From: Pseudarthrobacter oxydans
Lineage (GTDB): Bacteria > Actinomycetota > Actinomycetes > Actinomycetales > Micrococcaceae
Direction of reading: 5' to 3'
Length of the DNA: 64,000 nt
Assembly (NCBI RefSeq): GCF_034258515.1
Contig: NZ_CP139438.1
Span: 186,001-250,000 of the forward strand
Shown: piece after piece, positions 19,369 through 27,048 of the stretch
Position numbering within the stretch: the stretch's first letter is position 1
How the letters are laid out: every line of letters begins with the position of its first letter
Program-made: the position numbers and the translations under genes
The notes under the pieces: model-generated
The model's database searches: none
Told to the model about the DNA's origin: nothing
The model's input: only the letters and a program-made list of their open reading frames with translations

Positions 19369-20316
19369 ATGAGCATGCTCACAGTTATTGGCGAAGGCCT
19401 CGTTGACGTTGTCCAGCGCGCCTCCGGAATCGAAGCCCATGTAGGCGGCAGCCCCCTGAATGTCGCAGTGGGCCTGGCCCGCCTCGACCACCCGGTGCAG
19501 TTCATCGGGCGATACGGCCGGGACGCCTACGGTGACTCCGTCGCGGCGCACCTGCGCGCCAGCTCCGTGATGCTTCCCATGGGCCCGGATGACCTGCCCA
19601 CCAGCGTGGCCACCGCACTGATTGACGATGACGGCGCCGCCACCTACACGTTCGACCTCACCTGGCAGCTCCCCGGCATCGCCGACCGGCTCGCGTTCAT
19701 GCTGCAGGGAACCACCCTGCTGCACACGGGATCCATAGCAACAATGCTGGCGCCGGGCGCCACCGAGGTGCTCGCCGCCGTCGAATTCGCCCACCCGCAC
19801 GCCACCATCAGCTACGACCCCAACTGTCGGCCCAGCATCATCAGCGATGTTGACTATGCCCGCCGCCACGCGGAAAAGTTCGTGTCCCTCGCCGACGTGG
19901 TGAAGGCCTCGGATGAGGACCTGGCCTGGCTCTACCCAGGGCAGGATGTGCTGGAATCGGCGCGCAAGTGGCTGGCCCTTGGCGGGGAGGAGGGGCCGGC
20001 GATGGTGGTGGTTACGCGCGGCGCCGAAGGGCCCTGGGGGGTGTGCCGGGCGGGCGAGGCGCAGGTGCCGGCTCCCAAGGTTGTGGTGGCGGATACCGTG
20101 GGCGCGGGCGATTCCTTCATGGCCGCGCTCCTGTCCGGCCTGGTGGACCGCGGCCTGGACGGAGCCCAGAACCGGAAGGACCTGCGCGAACTCCCGGCGG
20201 AGGGGCTGGAGGAACTCCTGGCCCATGCAGCGAAGGCCGCCGCTGTCACGGTGTCCCGGCCGGGCGCAAACCCGCCGACCCGGGCTGAGCTGAACGGGGT
20301 GCCTGCGGAGGATTAG
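19369..20316 (+). CDS. PfkB-family carbohydrate kinase (fructokinase-like)
   Basis: This 315-residue protein has the N-terminal PfkB motif GGSPLNVAVGLARL (26-39) and the C-terminal ATP/catalytic motif DTVGAGDSF (242-250), with D248 as the likely base. It should phosphorylate a sugar, and overall it looks like the fructokinase/2-keto-3-deoxygluconate-kinase branch. It follows the esterase by 33 bp. It is 33 kb from the GH32 fructan regulon, so a shared role with that regulon is only possible. An in-frame ATG two codons later is an alternative start. A large nested palindrome lies 56 bp after the stop. Confidence 0.9.
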   Translation: MSMLTVIGEGLVDVVQRASGIEAHVGGSPLNVAVGLARLDHPVQFIGRYGRDAYGDSVAAHLRASSVMLPMGPDDLPTSVATALIDDDGAATYTFDLTWQLPGIADRLAFMLQGTTLLHTGSIATMLAPGATEVLAAVEFAHPHATISYDPNCRPSIISDVDYARRHAEKFVSLADVVKASDEDLAWLYPGQDVLESARKWLALGGEEGPAMVVVTRGAEGPWGVCRAGEAQVPAPKVVVADTVGAGDSFMAALLSGLVDRGLDGAQNRKDLRELPAEGLEELLAHAAKAAAVTVSRPGANPPTRAELNGVPAED

Positions 20317-20371
20317 GCCGGATCATCAGTTGCTCCGATCAAGTATCCCTAACTGATACCTGCAGACTGCG

Positions 20372-20472
20372 ACGCTCTCTCACTTAATGCGCTTAAACGG
20401 CCAGCGCTCTCTCACTTTCTAAAGGAAAGTGAGAGAGCGCTGGCCAGGATGGCGCATTAAGTGAGAGAGCGT
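20372..20472. repeat. 101-bp nested palindrome of the GTGAGAGAG repeat family
   Basis: Two perfect 21-bp inverted pairs are nested. The outer arms are 20372-20392 and 20452-20472; the inner arms are 20399-20419 and 20425-20445 around a five-base loop TAAAG. Each arm contains CTCTCTCACTT (or its complement AAGTGAGAGAG), so the motif occurs four times in 101 bp. It sits between the convergent stops of the kinase (20316) and the binding-protein gene (20486). As RNA it would fold from either strand into a very stable hairpin, so it may end transcription both ways. The same motif recurs as tandem 32-bp units at 30243 and 32474. Confidence 0.9.
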
Positions 20473-20485
20473 GTTGGCTGGGGAC

Positions 20486-21667
20486 CTAGTCCTTGCCGAG
20501 CCCCGCGGCCGAGGTCTTCTCGCCGGACACGCTGTTGAGCGCCCGCAGGTCGAAGATACCGTTGATGTCCGCCTGCTTGGTGGTTCCGGCGGTCACGCCG
20601 TCAGCCAGGAGCTTCTGGTAGGTTCCGGCCAGCGGATCCACGGTGAACACGATGTTCTTCAGCGACCGGTCGATCACGTCGGCCTTCAGCTCGGCGCCGG
20701 CGGCTTCCCTGAGTGCGGCGTTGATGACACTGGCCTTCTCGCCGTCGGCTGCCCCGTTCAGCCACTCGACCGACTTCACATGGCCCTTCAGGAGAGCCTT
20801 CACGGTGTCCGGGTGGTCTGCGGCAAACTTCTGGTTCACGATCAGGATGGTGGTGGGGAACTCGCCCGGCTTGCCGGACAGCGAGCCGTCCCAGAGGTCC
20901 TTCTCGTCCACCAGGACCTTCGCGCCGGCGGTCAGCACCAGGCGGGAGGCCCAGGGCTCAGGCAGCCACGCGCCGTCGAGCTTTCCGTCCTGGAACAGTT
21001 TCAGGGTCTGGGCGTTCTCGGTGGGGTTGATGGCGACGTCGCCGCTGCCGTCCACGTTCGTCTTGTAGCCCTGGGAGGCCAGCCAGGCGCGGAGGGCAAC
21101 GTCCTGGGTGCCGCCGAGCTGCGGGGAGGCGAGGGTCTTGCCTTTGAGGTCCGCCGCGGAGTTGATCTCCGGCTTGACCACCAGCTGGGCGCCGCCGGCG
21201 GCAGCGCCGGCGATGATGTTGATCGACTCGCCGCCGCTCTTGACGTACGAGTTGATGGCGGGGTTGGGGCCGATGTAGGTGGCGTCGATGGCGCCGGCGT
21301 TCAGGGCCTCGATGGCTGCCGGCCCGGCGTTGAACACCTGCGTGCTGAGCTTGGTGTCGCCCAGTTCGCCGGCAATGTAGCCCTGGCTGACGCCCACCAG
21401 GGCGGGGGCGTGGGTGACGTTGCCGAAGTAGCCAAGCTTCAGTTCGGCAGCGGGGTTGCCGGAGGGGGCGGTTTCCTGCACGGCAGCGGGAGTGCCGCCG
21501 CTGTTCACCGCCGCGGCGACGGCGGTACCTCCGCCCACCAGGGCGAGGAGCGCAGCGCCGATCCCGATCTTCTGGCCGAGGGAACGCCTGGGAGCGGCGG
21601 ACTGTCCGGCCACGATGCGGGTGGAGCCCGGCTGGCTCCGGGGGCTCTTGTTCGAGGGGTCTGACAC
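20486..21667 (-). CDS. SsuA/NrtA-like ABC substrate-binding protein (orphan)
   Basis: This 393-residue protein starts at the GTG at 21667, with AAGGAA eight bases upstream. It has a cytoplasmic lead of about 27 residues and then a membrane/signal segment GIGAALLALVGGGTAVAAAV. The domain LKLGYFGNVTHAPALVGVSQGYIAGELG is the start of the aliphatic-sulfonate/nitrate/taurine-type binding fold. TYIGPNPAINSYVKSGG and GAWLPEPWASRLV are typical pocket segments. There is no lipobox cysteine, so it may be membrane-anchored or cleaved. No permease or ATPase gene is next to it, which is unusual for this class; partners must be elsewhere or the gene is a remnant of an ssu-type operon. Confidence 0.88.
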   Translation of the reverse strand: MSDPSNKSPRSQPGSTRIVAGQSAAPRRSLGQKIGIGAALLALVGGGTAVAAAVNSGGTPAAVQETAPSGNPAAELKLGYFGNVTHAPALVGVSQGYIAGELGDTKLSTQVFNAGPAAIEALNAGAIDATYIGPNPAINSYVKSGGESINIIAGAAAGGAQLVVKPEINSAADLKGKTLASPQLGGTQDVALRAWLASQGYKTNVDGSGDVAINPTENAQTLKLFQDGKLDGAWLPEPWASRLVLTAGAKVLVDEKDLWDGSLSGKPGEFPTTILIVNQKFAADHPDTVKALLKGHVKSVEWLNGAADGEKASVINAALREAAGAELKADVIDRSLKNIVFTVDPLAGTYQKLLADGVTAGTTKQADINGIFDLRALNSVSGEKTSAAGLGKD

Positions 21668-21906
21668 TGGGAATTCCTTTGCTGGGGCGGATGCTGAGAC
21701 GAGATTACGGAGCACCCGGCAGCGCCACAATCATTCCCGTAGCGGGCGTTCACGGAAGGTCGCGAACGCTCAACAGGACGTAGCGCGGCGTCAAGAAACG
21801 TCGCGGGACGTCTTCCGGGGCCCCGGCGGGATTGCCTACGCAGCCCTGATGAGTGGAGCTCGCTGAGGACCCGCCGCAGCCCGGCGGCGGTGGTAACGGG
21901 GTGTGG

Positions 21907-22563
21907 TCAGCCCGTGTCCAAGGTCACGTAGCCCAGCGGCGTGGACAGCACGGCGCGCAGCGCCGGGGCCGCGGCATATGCCACGCCAGGCAGCGCCAGC
22001 AGCTGGCGCACCGGCGGCGGCAGGCCGCCCAGTTGCAGCTCGCGCAGCGCGACGCCGCTGGTCGCCATGCGCGCGGTGGGATGCGTGCCGTCCCACTGGA
22101 TCAGAGTCGGTAACGCGCCGCCGAGCTGCAATGCGCCGTCGTCGCGCACCAGGATCTGCCAGGCCAGCCTCCCCTGCAGCGTCTCGCGAGACATGGCCAG
22201 CGGCTGCCCCGGGTCGATCCCGACATTGACGAGACCTTCTCGGTGCAGGCCGAGCATGCGGGTGCGCGCCACCAGGTGCACCAGGCGCGGTGCATCGCTG
22301 ATGCGCTGCTGCAGTGCCGGATCGTCGAGGCCGAACCAGCGCCGGCGCGCTGGCGGCGAAGCTTCCGGATCGATCGCGATGATCTCGAAGTACGCGCCCG
22401 GGAACGCAGCCGACGCGATGCTGAACACCCGGTTGTGCGTGCCCATCAGCAGGTGCTTGCCACCCGGCCCGGGCGTGATGCCGAGCGTGGCCTCGCACCA
22501 GGCCACGCCCTGTTCCAGGCTGGTCGCGGCGACGACGAGGTGATCGACTTCGGCGCTGCTCAC
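21907..22563 (-). CDS. VOC-superfamily (glyoxalase-like domain) protein, probably acquired
   Basis: This 218-residue protein starts MSSAEVDHLVVAATSLEQGVAWCEATLGITPGPGGKH, the start of the larger glyoxalase-like domain, with H8 as a possible metal ligand. It continues LLMGTHNRVFSIASAAFPGAYFEIIAIDPEA, a pattern common in proteobacterial proteins. Codon use looks different from its neighbours, with a bias to GCG and CGC codons and few GCC/GGC runs. It lies alone between an orphan transporter gene and a copper gene pair. I infer recent transfer, perhaps from a beta- or gammaproteobacterium. Function is unknown beyond the fold. Confidence 0.82.
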   Translation of the reverse strand: MSSAEVDHLVVAATSLEQGVAWCEATLGITPGPGGKHLLMGTHNRVFSIASAAFPGAYFEIIAIDPEASPPARRRWFGLDDPALQQRISDAPRLVHLVARTRMLGLHREGLVNVGIDPGQPLAMSRETLQGRLAWQILVRDDGALQLGGALPTLIQWDGTHPTARMATSGVALRELQLGGLPPPVRQLLALPGVAYAAAPALRAVLSTPLGYVTLDTG

Positions 22564-22680
22564 AGGCCCTCCTTTACGCGGTTACAGGTCGCGCGATAGC
22601 CGCCGATCCGGGTGCCGCCGGCTCCGGTCACCCCGCGCAGCCGCCGTTACGTGCGGCCATCTGAGGGACCGTTTGCCGGT

Positions 22681-23250
22681 TTAGGTGACGGTCAGCTGGG
22701 TGTACATCCCGGCCCAGTAGTGGCCCGGCAGGTTGCAGAACAGTTCATATCTTCCGGGCTTCAGGTCAAGGGTGATCCATCCGGCAGCGGACGGGAGGAT
22801 TCCGTTGCCCTCGCCTTCGGCGCAGGTGGCGGCGGCCTCGGCCAGGCTGCCGGCCTCGTCGATTTTCCCGTCCCGGCCGACCGGGCGGGTTCCGGCGACC
22901 TGGGTGTCCGCCAGCGGGATGATCATCATTTCATGAGGGATATTGCCGGCGTTGGTGACCAGGAAGGACACCTCGCCGCGCGTCACGGTGGACCGGTCGG
23001 CGGTCAGCTGCATGCTGCGCCGCATCATCCCGCGGCCGCCCATCATGGGGCCTCCCATATCGGATGCCGTGACATGGATGACCGCGCCCGGGAGCCTGGG
23101 CGGAGTGCACCGGGAGGTTCCAGGGAATCCGTAGCCGCCCGGTGCCACCCCGCCGTTCATGAACACTATGGCCGTCATGGATGCGGCCGTCAGGACAAGG
23201 GCCGCGAGGATACCGAGCAGGACCTGCCCCCTGAGGGACCGGGTTTTCAC
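22681..23250 (-). CDS. Membrane-anchored cupredoxin-like copper protein
   Basis: This 189-residue protein has an N-terminal signal/anchor (residues 9-31) and an extracytoplasmic cupredoxin domain. The four ligands of a type 1 copper site are in place: H106 in NIPHEMM, and C172, H177 and M182 in FCNLPGHYWAGM. This resembles sulfocyanin or plastocyanin-like proteins that carry electrons or hold copper. Methionines are dense around residues 65-80 (GGPMMGGRGMMRRSM), which may add copper binding. The GTG start overlaps the stop of the SHOCT gene (GTGA), so the two are co-translated. Copper handling at the cell surface is the probable role. Confidence 0.87.
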   Translation of the reverse strand: MKTRSLRGQVLLGILAALVLTAASMTAIVFMNGGVAPGGYGFPGTSRCTPPRLPGAVIHVTASDMGGPMMGGRGMMRRSMQLTADRSTVTRGEVSFLVTNAGNIPHEMMIIPLADTQVAGTRPVGRDGKIDEAGSLAEAAATCAEGEGNGILPSAAGWITLDLKPGRYELFCNLPGHYWAGMYTQLTVT

Positions 23251-23498
23251 GGGTTCCGTCTCAGCACGGCGCGGCGTTCATTGAACTCGGTGGCGTCAAT
23301 CTCCCCCCGTGCGAAGCGTTCGTTGAGGATCCGCTCAGGATCGTCGTGCGGGGGCCCGTAGGATCGCCAGGCGCCGGGCTGCCCGCCGCGGATCAGGAGG
23401 ATGACCACCGTCACCACGCCTCCCCAGAACAGCAGCATCATTAGCGCCATGGCCACCCAGCCGCCGATTCCCCCGTCGCCGTACCATCCGTACATCAT
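23247..23498 (-). CDS. Small SHOCT-domain membrane protein
   Basis: This 83-residue protein begins MMYGWYGDGGIGGWVAMALMMLLFWGGVVTVVILLIRGG, one membrane helix at about 12-36. It ends in a SHOCT motif, DPERILNERFARGEIDATEFNERRAVL (about 53-79). GGGAGGT precedes the ATG at 23498 with good spacing; the open frame upstream is not supported. SHOCT domains are short oligomerisation modules often found near the membrane. Overlap with the cupredoxin gene suggests a shared role in copper or redox homeostasis. Confidence 0.85.
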   Translation of the reverse strand: MMYGWYGDGGIGGWVAMALMMLLFWGGVVTVVILLIRGGQPGAWRSYGPPHDDPERILNERFARGEIDATEFNERRAVLRRNP

Positions 23499-23611
23499 GC
23501 CCGGACCTCCCTTTCTGTAGTTGTGACTGCTGCTTGCTTTCACCATTGCCTGTGGAGCGTCCGGCGAACAGGGTCCTTGGTCACGAGGGAGGCGCCTGCG
23601 CGCGCGGTTTT

Positions 23612-24313
23612 CTAGGCGGCCGAGCCTGCCTCGACCGGCAGGCCGCCGATGCGCCATTCAAGCATTCCTTCGTGCAGGCGCCGGGCACGGCGGCCGGCTG
23701 CGTGCAGCAGGGCCACGGCTTCGTAGGCAAGGACGCAGTAGGCGCCCCGACAATAGGCCACGACCTCTTGGTCGCCGGGCAGTTCGGACAACCGGTCGCT
23801 GAGCTCCTCCAGCGGGATGGAGATGGCCCCGGGGATATGGGCGGCGTTGTATTCCTCGTCCGGGCGCACGTCGAGGACCGTTGCGGTTCCAGCCCGGGCG
23901 CGGGCGAGGAGCTCTTCGCGGCTAATTTCCTCCTCATCTCCCCGGCGATCTCCAAGTTCCAGATAAGCGACGCGTTTGGGTTCGACGCCGGCCACGTGCT
24001 CCTGCGCAACGGATCGAAGCAGGCTGTAGAGCCGCAGGATGTCGGGGCCGGCGAGGTCGTAGTGGATTCGGTTGCCGTCCCGCCGGGTGGTTACCAACCC
24101 GGCCTGTCGAAGGGTTTGGAGGTGCGCCGAGGCCGTGCTTAACCCCAGCCCGGCGGCGGCGGCCAGGGTTTCCACGCTCCGTTCCCCCTGGCTGAGCAGG
24201 TCCAGCAGTTCCAGCCGCTTGCCGTTGGCCAGAGCCTTGCCTACCCGGGCGAACTCCTCAAAGAGTTCAGATTTCCTTGCCTTGTCGCCCACTCTAGTCC
24301 TCCAGAGATCCAT
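23612..24313 (-). CDS. ArsR-family regulator fused to a rhodanese domain
   Basis: This 233-residue protein has a winged-helix ArsR domain (about 15-95: VGKALANGKRLELLDLLSQGERSVETLAAAAGLGLSTASAHLQTLRQAGLV) and a C-terminal rhodanese domain (about 130-228). The rhodanese domain contains TVLDVRPDEEYNAAHIPGAISIP and an active loop YCRGAYC with C188 and C193. Such fusions are thought to sense sulfane sulfur or related thiol chemistry, with the rhodanese cysteine as the sensor. I use the ATG at 24313; a TTG 15 bases upstream is possible but overlaps the operator. It is divergent from an MFS exporter that it probably represses. Confidence 0.9.
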   Translation of the reverse strand: MDLWRTRVGDKARKSELFEEFARVGKALANGKRLELLDLLSQGERSVETLAAAAGLGLSTASAHLQTLRQAGLVTTRRDGNRIHYDLAGPDILRLYSLLRSVAQEHVAGVEPKRVAYLELGDRRGDEEEISREELLARARAGTATVLDVRPDEEYNAAHIPGAISIPLEELSDRLSELPGDQEVVAYCRGAYCVLAYEAVALLHAAGRRARRLHEGMLEWRIGGLPVEAGSAA

Positions 24314-24320
24314 GTAATAC

Positions 24321-24339
24321 TGGAACAAATACTATTCCA
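24321..24339. promoter_or_regulatory. Candidate ArsR-type operator between the divergent genes
   Basis: TGGAACAAATACTATTCCA is an inverted repeat (TGGAA ... TTCCA) that lies 7 bp upstream of the regulator ATG and 60 bp upstream of the MFS start. Read on the minus strand it contains TAGTAT, a possible -10 box of the regulator gene. Binding would therefore block its own transcription. ArsR operators of this spacing are common. Confidence 0.55.
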
Positions 24340-24399
24340 CGTTTTCTTGGAATGCCAGCCTATTGCCGGTTCACCACCGGCACGGAAGGACCGTGCGCC

Positions 24400-25656
24400 A
24401 TGGGCATCCGGGACGTGACCACGCTGGGCCTGCGGCAGAACCTGGCCCAGTTCATGCTCCTGGTCGCCGTCAACGCCCTTGTTGGCGGCACCCTCGGCCA
24501 GGAACGCACGGTGCTTCCGCTGCTGGCAGGGCAGGTCTTCCATCTGGACCTCTATACCTCCGCGCTCACCTACATCCTGGCGTTCGGCGTGGCCAAGGCC
24601 GGCACCAACTACTTCGCCGGCACCCTCTCGGACCGCTACGGCCGCAAACCGGTCCTGGTCGCCGGCTGGCTTGTGGCGCTGCCGGTGCCGCTGATGCTCA
24701 TATTCGGAACCTCCTGGGCGTGGATCGTCGCGGCCAACGTGATCCTGGGCGTCAGCCAGGGCCTGACCTGGTCCACCGCCGTCGTGATGAAAATGGACCT
24801 CGTCGGACCGTCCCGGCGCGGCTTTGCCATGGGCTTGAACGAAGCGGCGGGCTATCTCGGCGTGGCCGCCACCGCCCTGGCCACCGGGTACATCGCCGCC
24901 GCTTACGGGCTGAGGCCGGGTCCGTTCCTGCTCGGCGCCGCCTACATTGCCTTGGGCCTGGGCCTCTCGGTCTTTGCTGTGAAGGAAACCCGGGACCACG
25001 CCCGGCTGGAGGCCGCGAACCACGTTTCCGCCCATGCCGGCGCCCACGGGAGGCTGAGCAACCGGGAAATCTTCACCCTGACCAGCTTCCGGGACAGATC
25101 CCTGTCTTCAGTCAGCCAGGCCGGCTTGGTCAACAACCTCAACGACGGCCTCGCCTGGGGACTCTTCCCCGTCCTGTTCGCCGCCGCGGGACTCACGATC
25201 GAGAAGATCGGCATCCTTGCCGCCGTCTACCCTGCGGTCTGGGGCGCAGGCCAGCTCGTCACCGGGGCACTGTCGGACAAATACGGCCGCAAATGGCTGA
25301 TTGTCGGCGGTATGCTCCTGCAGGCCGTCGCCTTGGCGATGATCGCCGTCGGCCAGGACTTCGGGATCTGGCTTGCCGCCGTCGTTCTCCTCGGGGCCGG
25401 AACGGCCATGGTGTACCCGACCCTGCTCGCCGCCGTCAGCGACGTCGCACACCCGGAATGGCGTGCTCGCTCAGTGGGAATCTACCGTCTGTGGCGCGAC
25501 GGCGGCTTCGCCGTCGGAGCCCTCCTTGCCGGCGTCCTCGCCGACGCCTACGGGATCCCCGCGGCGGTCGCGGTCGTCGGCGCTGTCACGGGGGCGTCCG
25601 GCGTCGTGGTGGCGGTCCGCATGCGGTCAACGGATCATCACCGGCAGACGGCCTAG
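24400..25656 (+). CDS. MFS transporter, probably an exporter controlled by ArsR-rhodanese
   Basis: This 418-residue protein has twelve predicted membrane helices. Typical MFS loop motifs occur twice: GTLSDRYGRKPVLVAG after helix 2 and GALSDKYGRKWLIVGG in the second half. I start it at the ATG at 24400, preceded by GGAAGGA; the frame is open 48 bases earlier. A long central loop (about residues 195-225, His-rich NHVSAHAGAHGR) could bind metal. Divergence from an ArsR-rhodanese gene suggests that it moves a sulfur species, a metal-thiol complex or a related toxic anion. The substrate is not known. Confidence 0.9.
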   Translation: MGIRDVTTLGLRQNLAQFMLLVAVNALVGGTLGQERTVLPLLAGQVFHLDLYTSALTYILAFGVAKAGTNYFAGTLSDRYGRKPVLVAGWLVALPVPLMLIFGTSWAWIVAANVILGVSQGLTWSTAVVMKMDLVGPSRRGFAMGLNEAAGYLGVAATALATGYIAAAYGLRPGPFLLGAAYIALGLGLSVFAVKETRDHARLEAANHVSAHAGAHGRLSNREIFTLTSFRDRSLSSVSQAGLVNNLNDGLAWGLFPVLFAAAGLTIEKIGILAAVYPAVWGAGQLVTGALSDKYGRKWLIVGGMLLQAVALAMIAVGQDFGIWLAAVVLLGAGTAMVYPTLLAAVSDVAHPEWRARSVGIYRLWRDGGFAVGALLAGVLADAYGIPAAVAVVGAVTGASGVVVAVRMRSTDHHRQTA

Positions 25657-25729
25657 AAACGGACTCCCGGCCGCGGGGGCGGTTCAACCTGCTCCCGACT
25701 CGAGTGGAGTGCCGATGGGGCGAGGTCCG

Positions 25730-25966
25730 CTAATGCTGGGTCAGCCGGAGCCTCGCAGCCCGTTCCACGAGGACCGGCACGTAATCCCGGATAGGGCCGT
25801 CATCGAGGACGCGGTGTTCTTCGGCGACCACGTTTTCGATGACGGAGCGCGGTTCCTCGGGGAAGCGCTCCGCCAGCCGGTCGACAACAGCCATGAGGGC
25901 CCGCACTTCGGGTTCGTTTGTCATTCCCAAAGCTTCGGCCTGGCGGGGAGGAGAGTCAACCATCAC
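25730..25966 (-). CDS. Small alpha-helical protein, three-helix-bundle type
   Basis: This protein is 78 residues or fewer and no membrane segment or signal is present. The segment VRALMAVVDRLAERFPEEPRSVIENVVAEEHRVL followed by IRDYVPVLVERAARLRL looks like the short three-helix domain common in actinobacteria, whose function is unknown. The GTG at 25966 is followed directly by ATG. A third possible start, the ATG at 25924 (MTNEPEV), is preceded by GGGA and would give 64 residues, so the start is unsure. It converges with the MFS gene. Confidence 0.65.
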   Translation of the reverse strand: MMVDSPPRQAEALGMTNEPEVRALMAVVDRLAERFPEEPRSVIENVVAEEHRVLDDGPIRDYVPVLVERAARLRLTQH

Positions 25967-26075
25967 TTAGTCGTCCCACGTCAGCGCCCTTTAAGTGCCG
26001 TCCTGCACAGGAGGAATGGCCGCTGCCCCTGGCGGGCCGCGGCCACTCCTCATAGTGGTCCGGCTCTGTGCGGCT

Positions 26076-27032
26076 TCAGCCGGCGGCAGCCACCGGCCAC
26101 GACTCGCGGACGGCCGACGGCGTGAACCTGGCGCCGGTGTCGGGGAAGCCCGGCACCTCGATCCGGGCGTGGGTGTGGACTTCCCGGACTGTCCGGCGGG
26201 TGTGCTCGGCGATCTCTTCCATGGTGGCCACCCACATGCCGTCCAGGCCCTTGACCCGTTCGATCAGCCGTTCCAGGGCTGCCGCCTTGGAGGGCCGGCC
26301 GGAGATGAAGGGATGGTTGGTGAGGACAAAGCAGCTGCCCTGCGCGTGGTGGGCCTCGGCCTCCAGCGTCCACATCTCCAGGACCTTCGCGGGGCTCTCA
26401 ATGACGCCGCTGCCTGTCACGCCCGGGTAGAAGGCGTACTGCTCCCAGTCGTCCAGCGCCCAGTCCACCGGAATCTCCACAATGTCCCGGGAGTCGCCCG
26501 GGGCGACGCTGAAGCGGTAGGGGGCGTCGCCGTCGAGCAGGCTTGAATCGTAGAGGAACCCGCGGTCCGCCAGGAGGCCGGCGGAGTGCCAGTTCAGTTC
26601 CCACCACGGCGCCCGGTAGCCTGCCGGCTCCACTCCGGCGGCCTTGGCCAGCGCCTCGAGCCCGCGGTCGATGTACCGCGCCTCCGCCTCGGCGCTGATG
26701 CCCTTCATGGGCTCGTGCAGGTAGCCATGGTGGGCCACCTCGTGCCCCGCGTCCACGATCCGCCGGACGGTATCCGGGTAGCACTCGGCCGTGAAGCCGG
26801 GGACGAAGAACGTGGCGCGGATGTCCTGCCGCTGGAGGATCTGCAGCAGCCGCGGGACGGCAACCTTGGGTCCGTACGACTGGTGGGTCATCAGGGACAT
26901 GCGGCTTGTGCTCTTGGGATCGTGGGAGATGGTGCAGGATTCTGCGTCGACATCGAACGTGAAGGATGCTGCGGCACGCTTGCCCTCGGGCCAGGTGATC
27001 GGGTGGGCGGAGTCGGGGAATGCTTCAGTCAT
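26076..27032 (-). CDS. Polysaccharide-deacetylase-family hydrolase (possible cyclic imide hydrolase)
   Basis: This 318-residue protein has a NodB-like fold without a signal peptide, so it is cytoplasmic. Metal and catalytic motifs are TFDVD (D27, D29), HEVAHHGYLHE (H101, H106) and YRAPWW. Cytoplasmic members include allantoinase PuuE and cyclic imide hydrolases rather than cell-wall deacetylases. The segment MSLMTHQSYGPKVAVPRLLQILQR resembles the latter from memory. It is 16 bp from the stop of an NCS1 nucleobase/hydantoin-type permease gene, which also favours hydrolysis of a small cyclic amide. Substrate to be determined. Confidence 0.87.
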   Translation of the reverse strand: MTEAFPDSAHPITWPEGKRAAASFTFDVDAESCTISHDPKSTSRMSLMTHQSYGPKVAVPRLLQILQRQDIRATFFVPGFTAECYPDTVRRIVDAGHEVAHHGYLHEPMKGISAEAEARYIDRGLEALAKAAGVEPAGYRAPWWELNWHSAGLLADRGFLYDSSLLDGDAPYRFSVAPGDSRDIVEIPVDWALDDWEQYAFYPGVTGSGVIESPAKVLEMWTLEAEAHHAQGSCFVLTNHPFISGRPSKAAALERLIERVKGLDGMWVATMEEIAEHTRRTVREVHTHARIEVPGFPDTGARFTPSAVRESWPVAAAG

Positions 27033-27048
27033 GGTGGGATCCTGCGTT

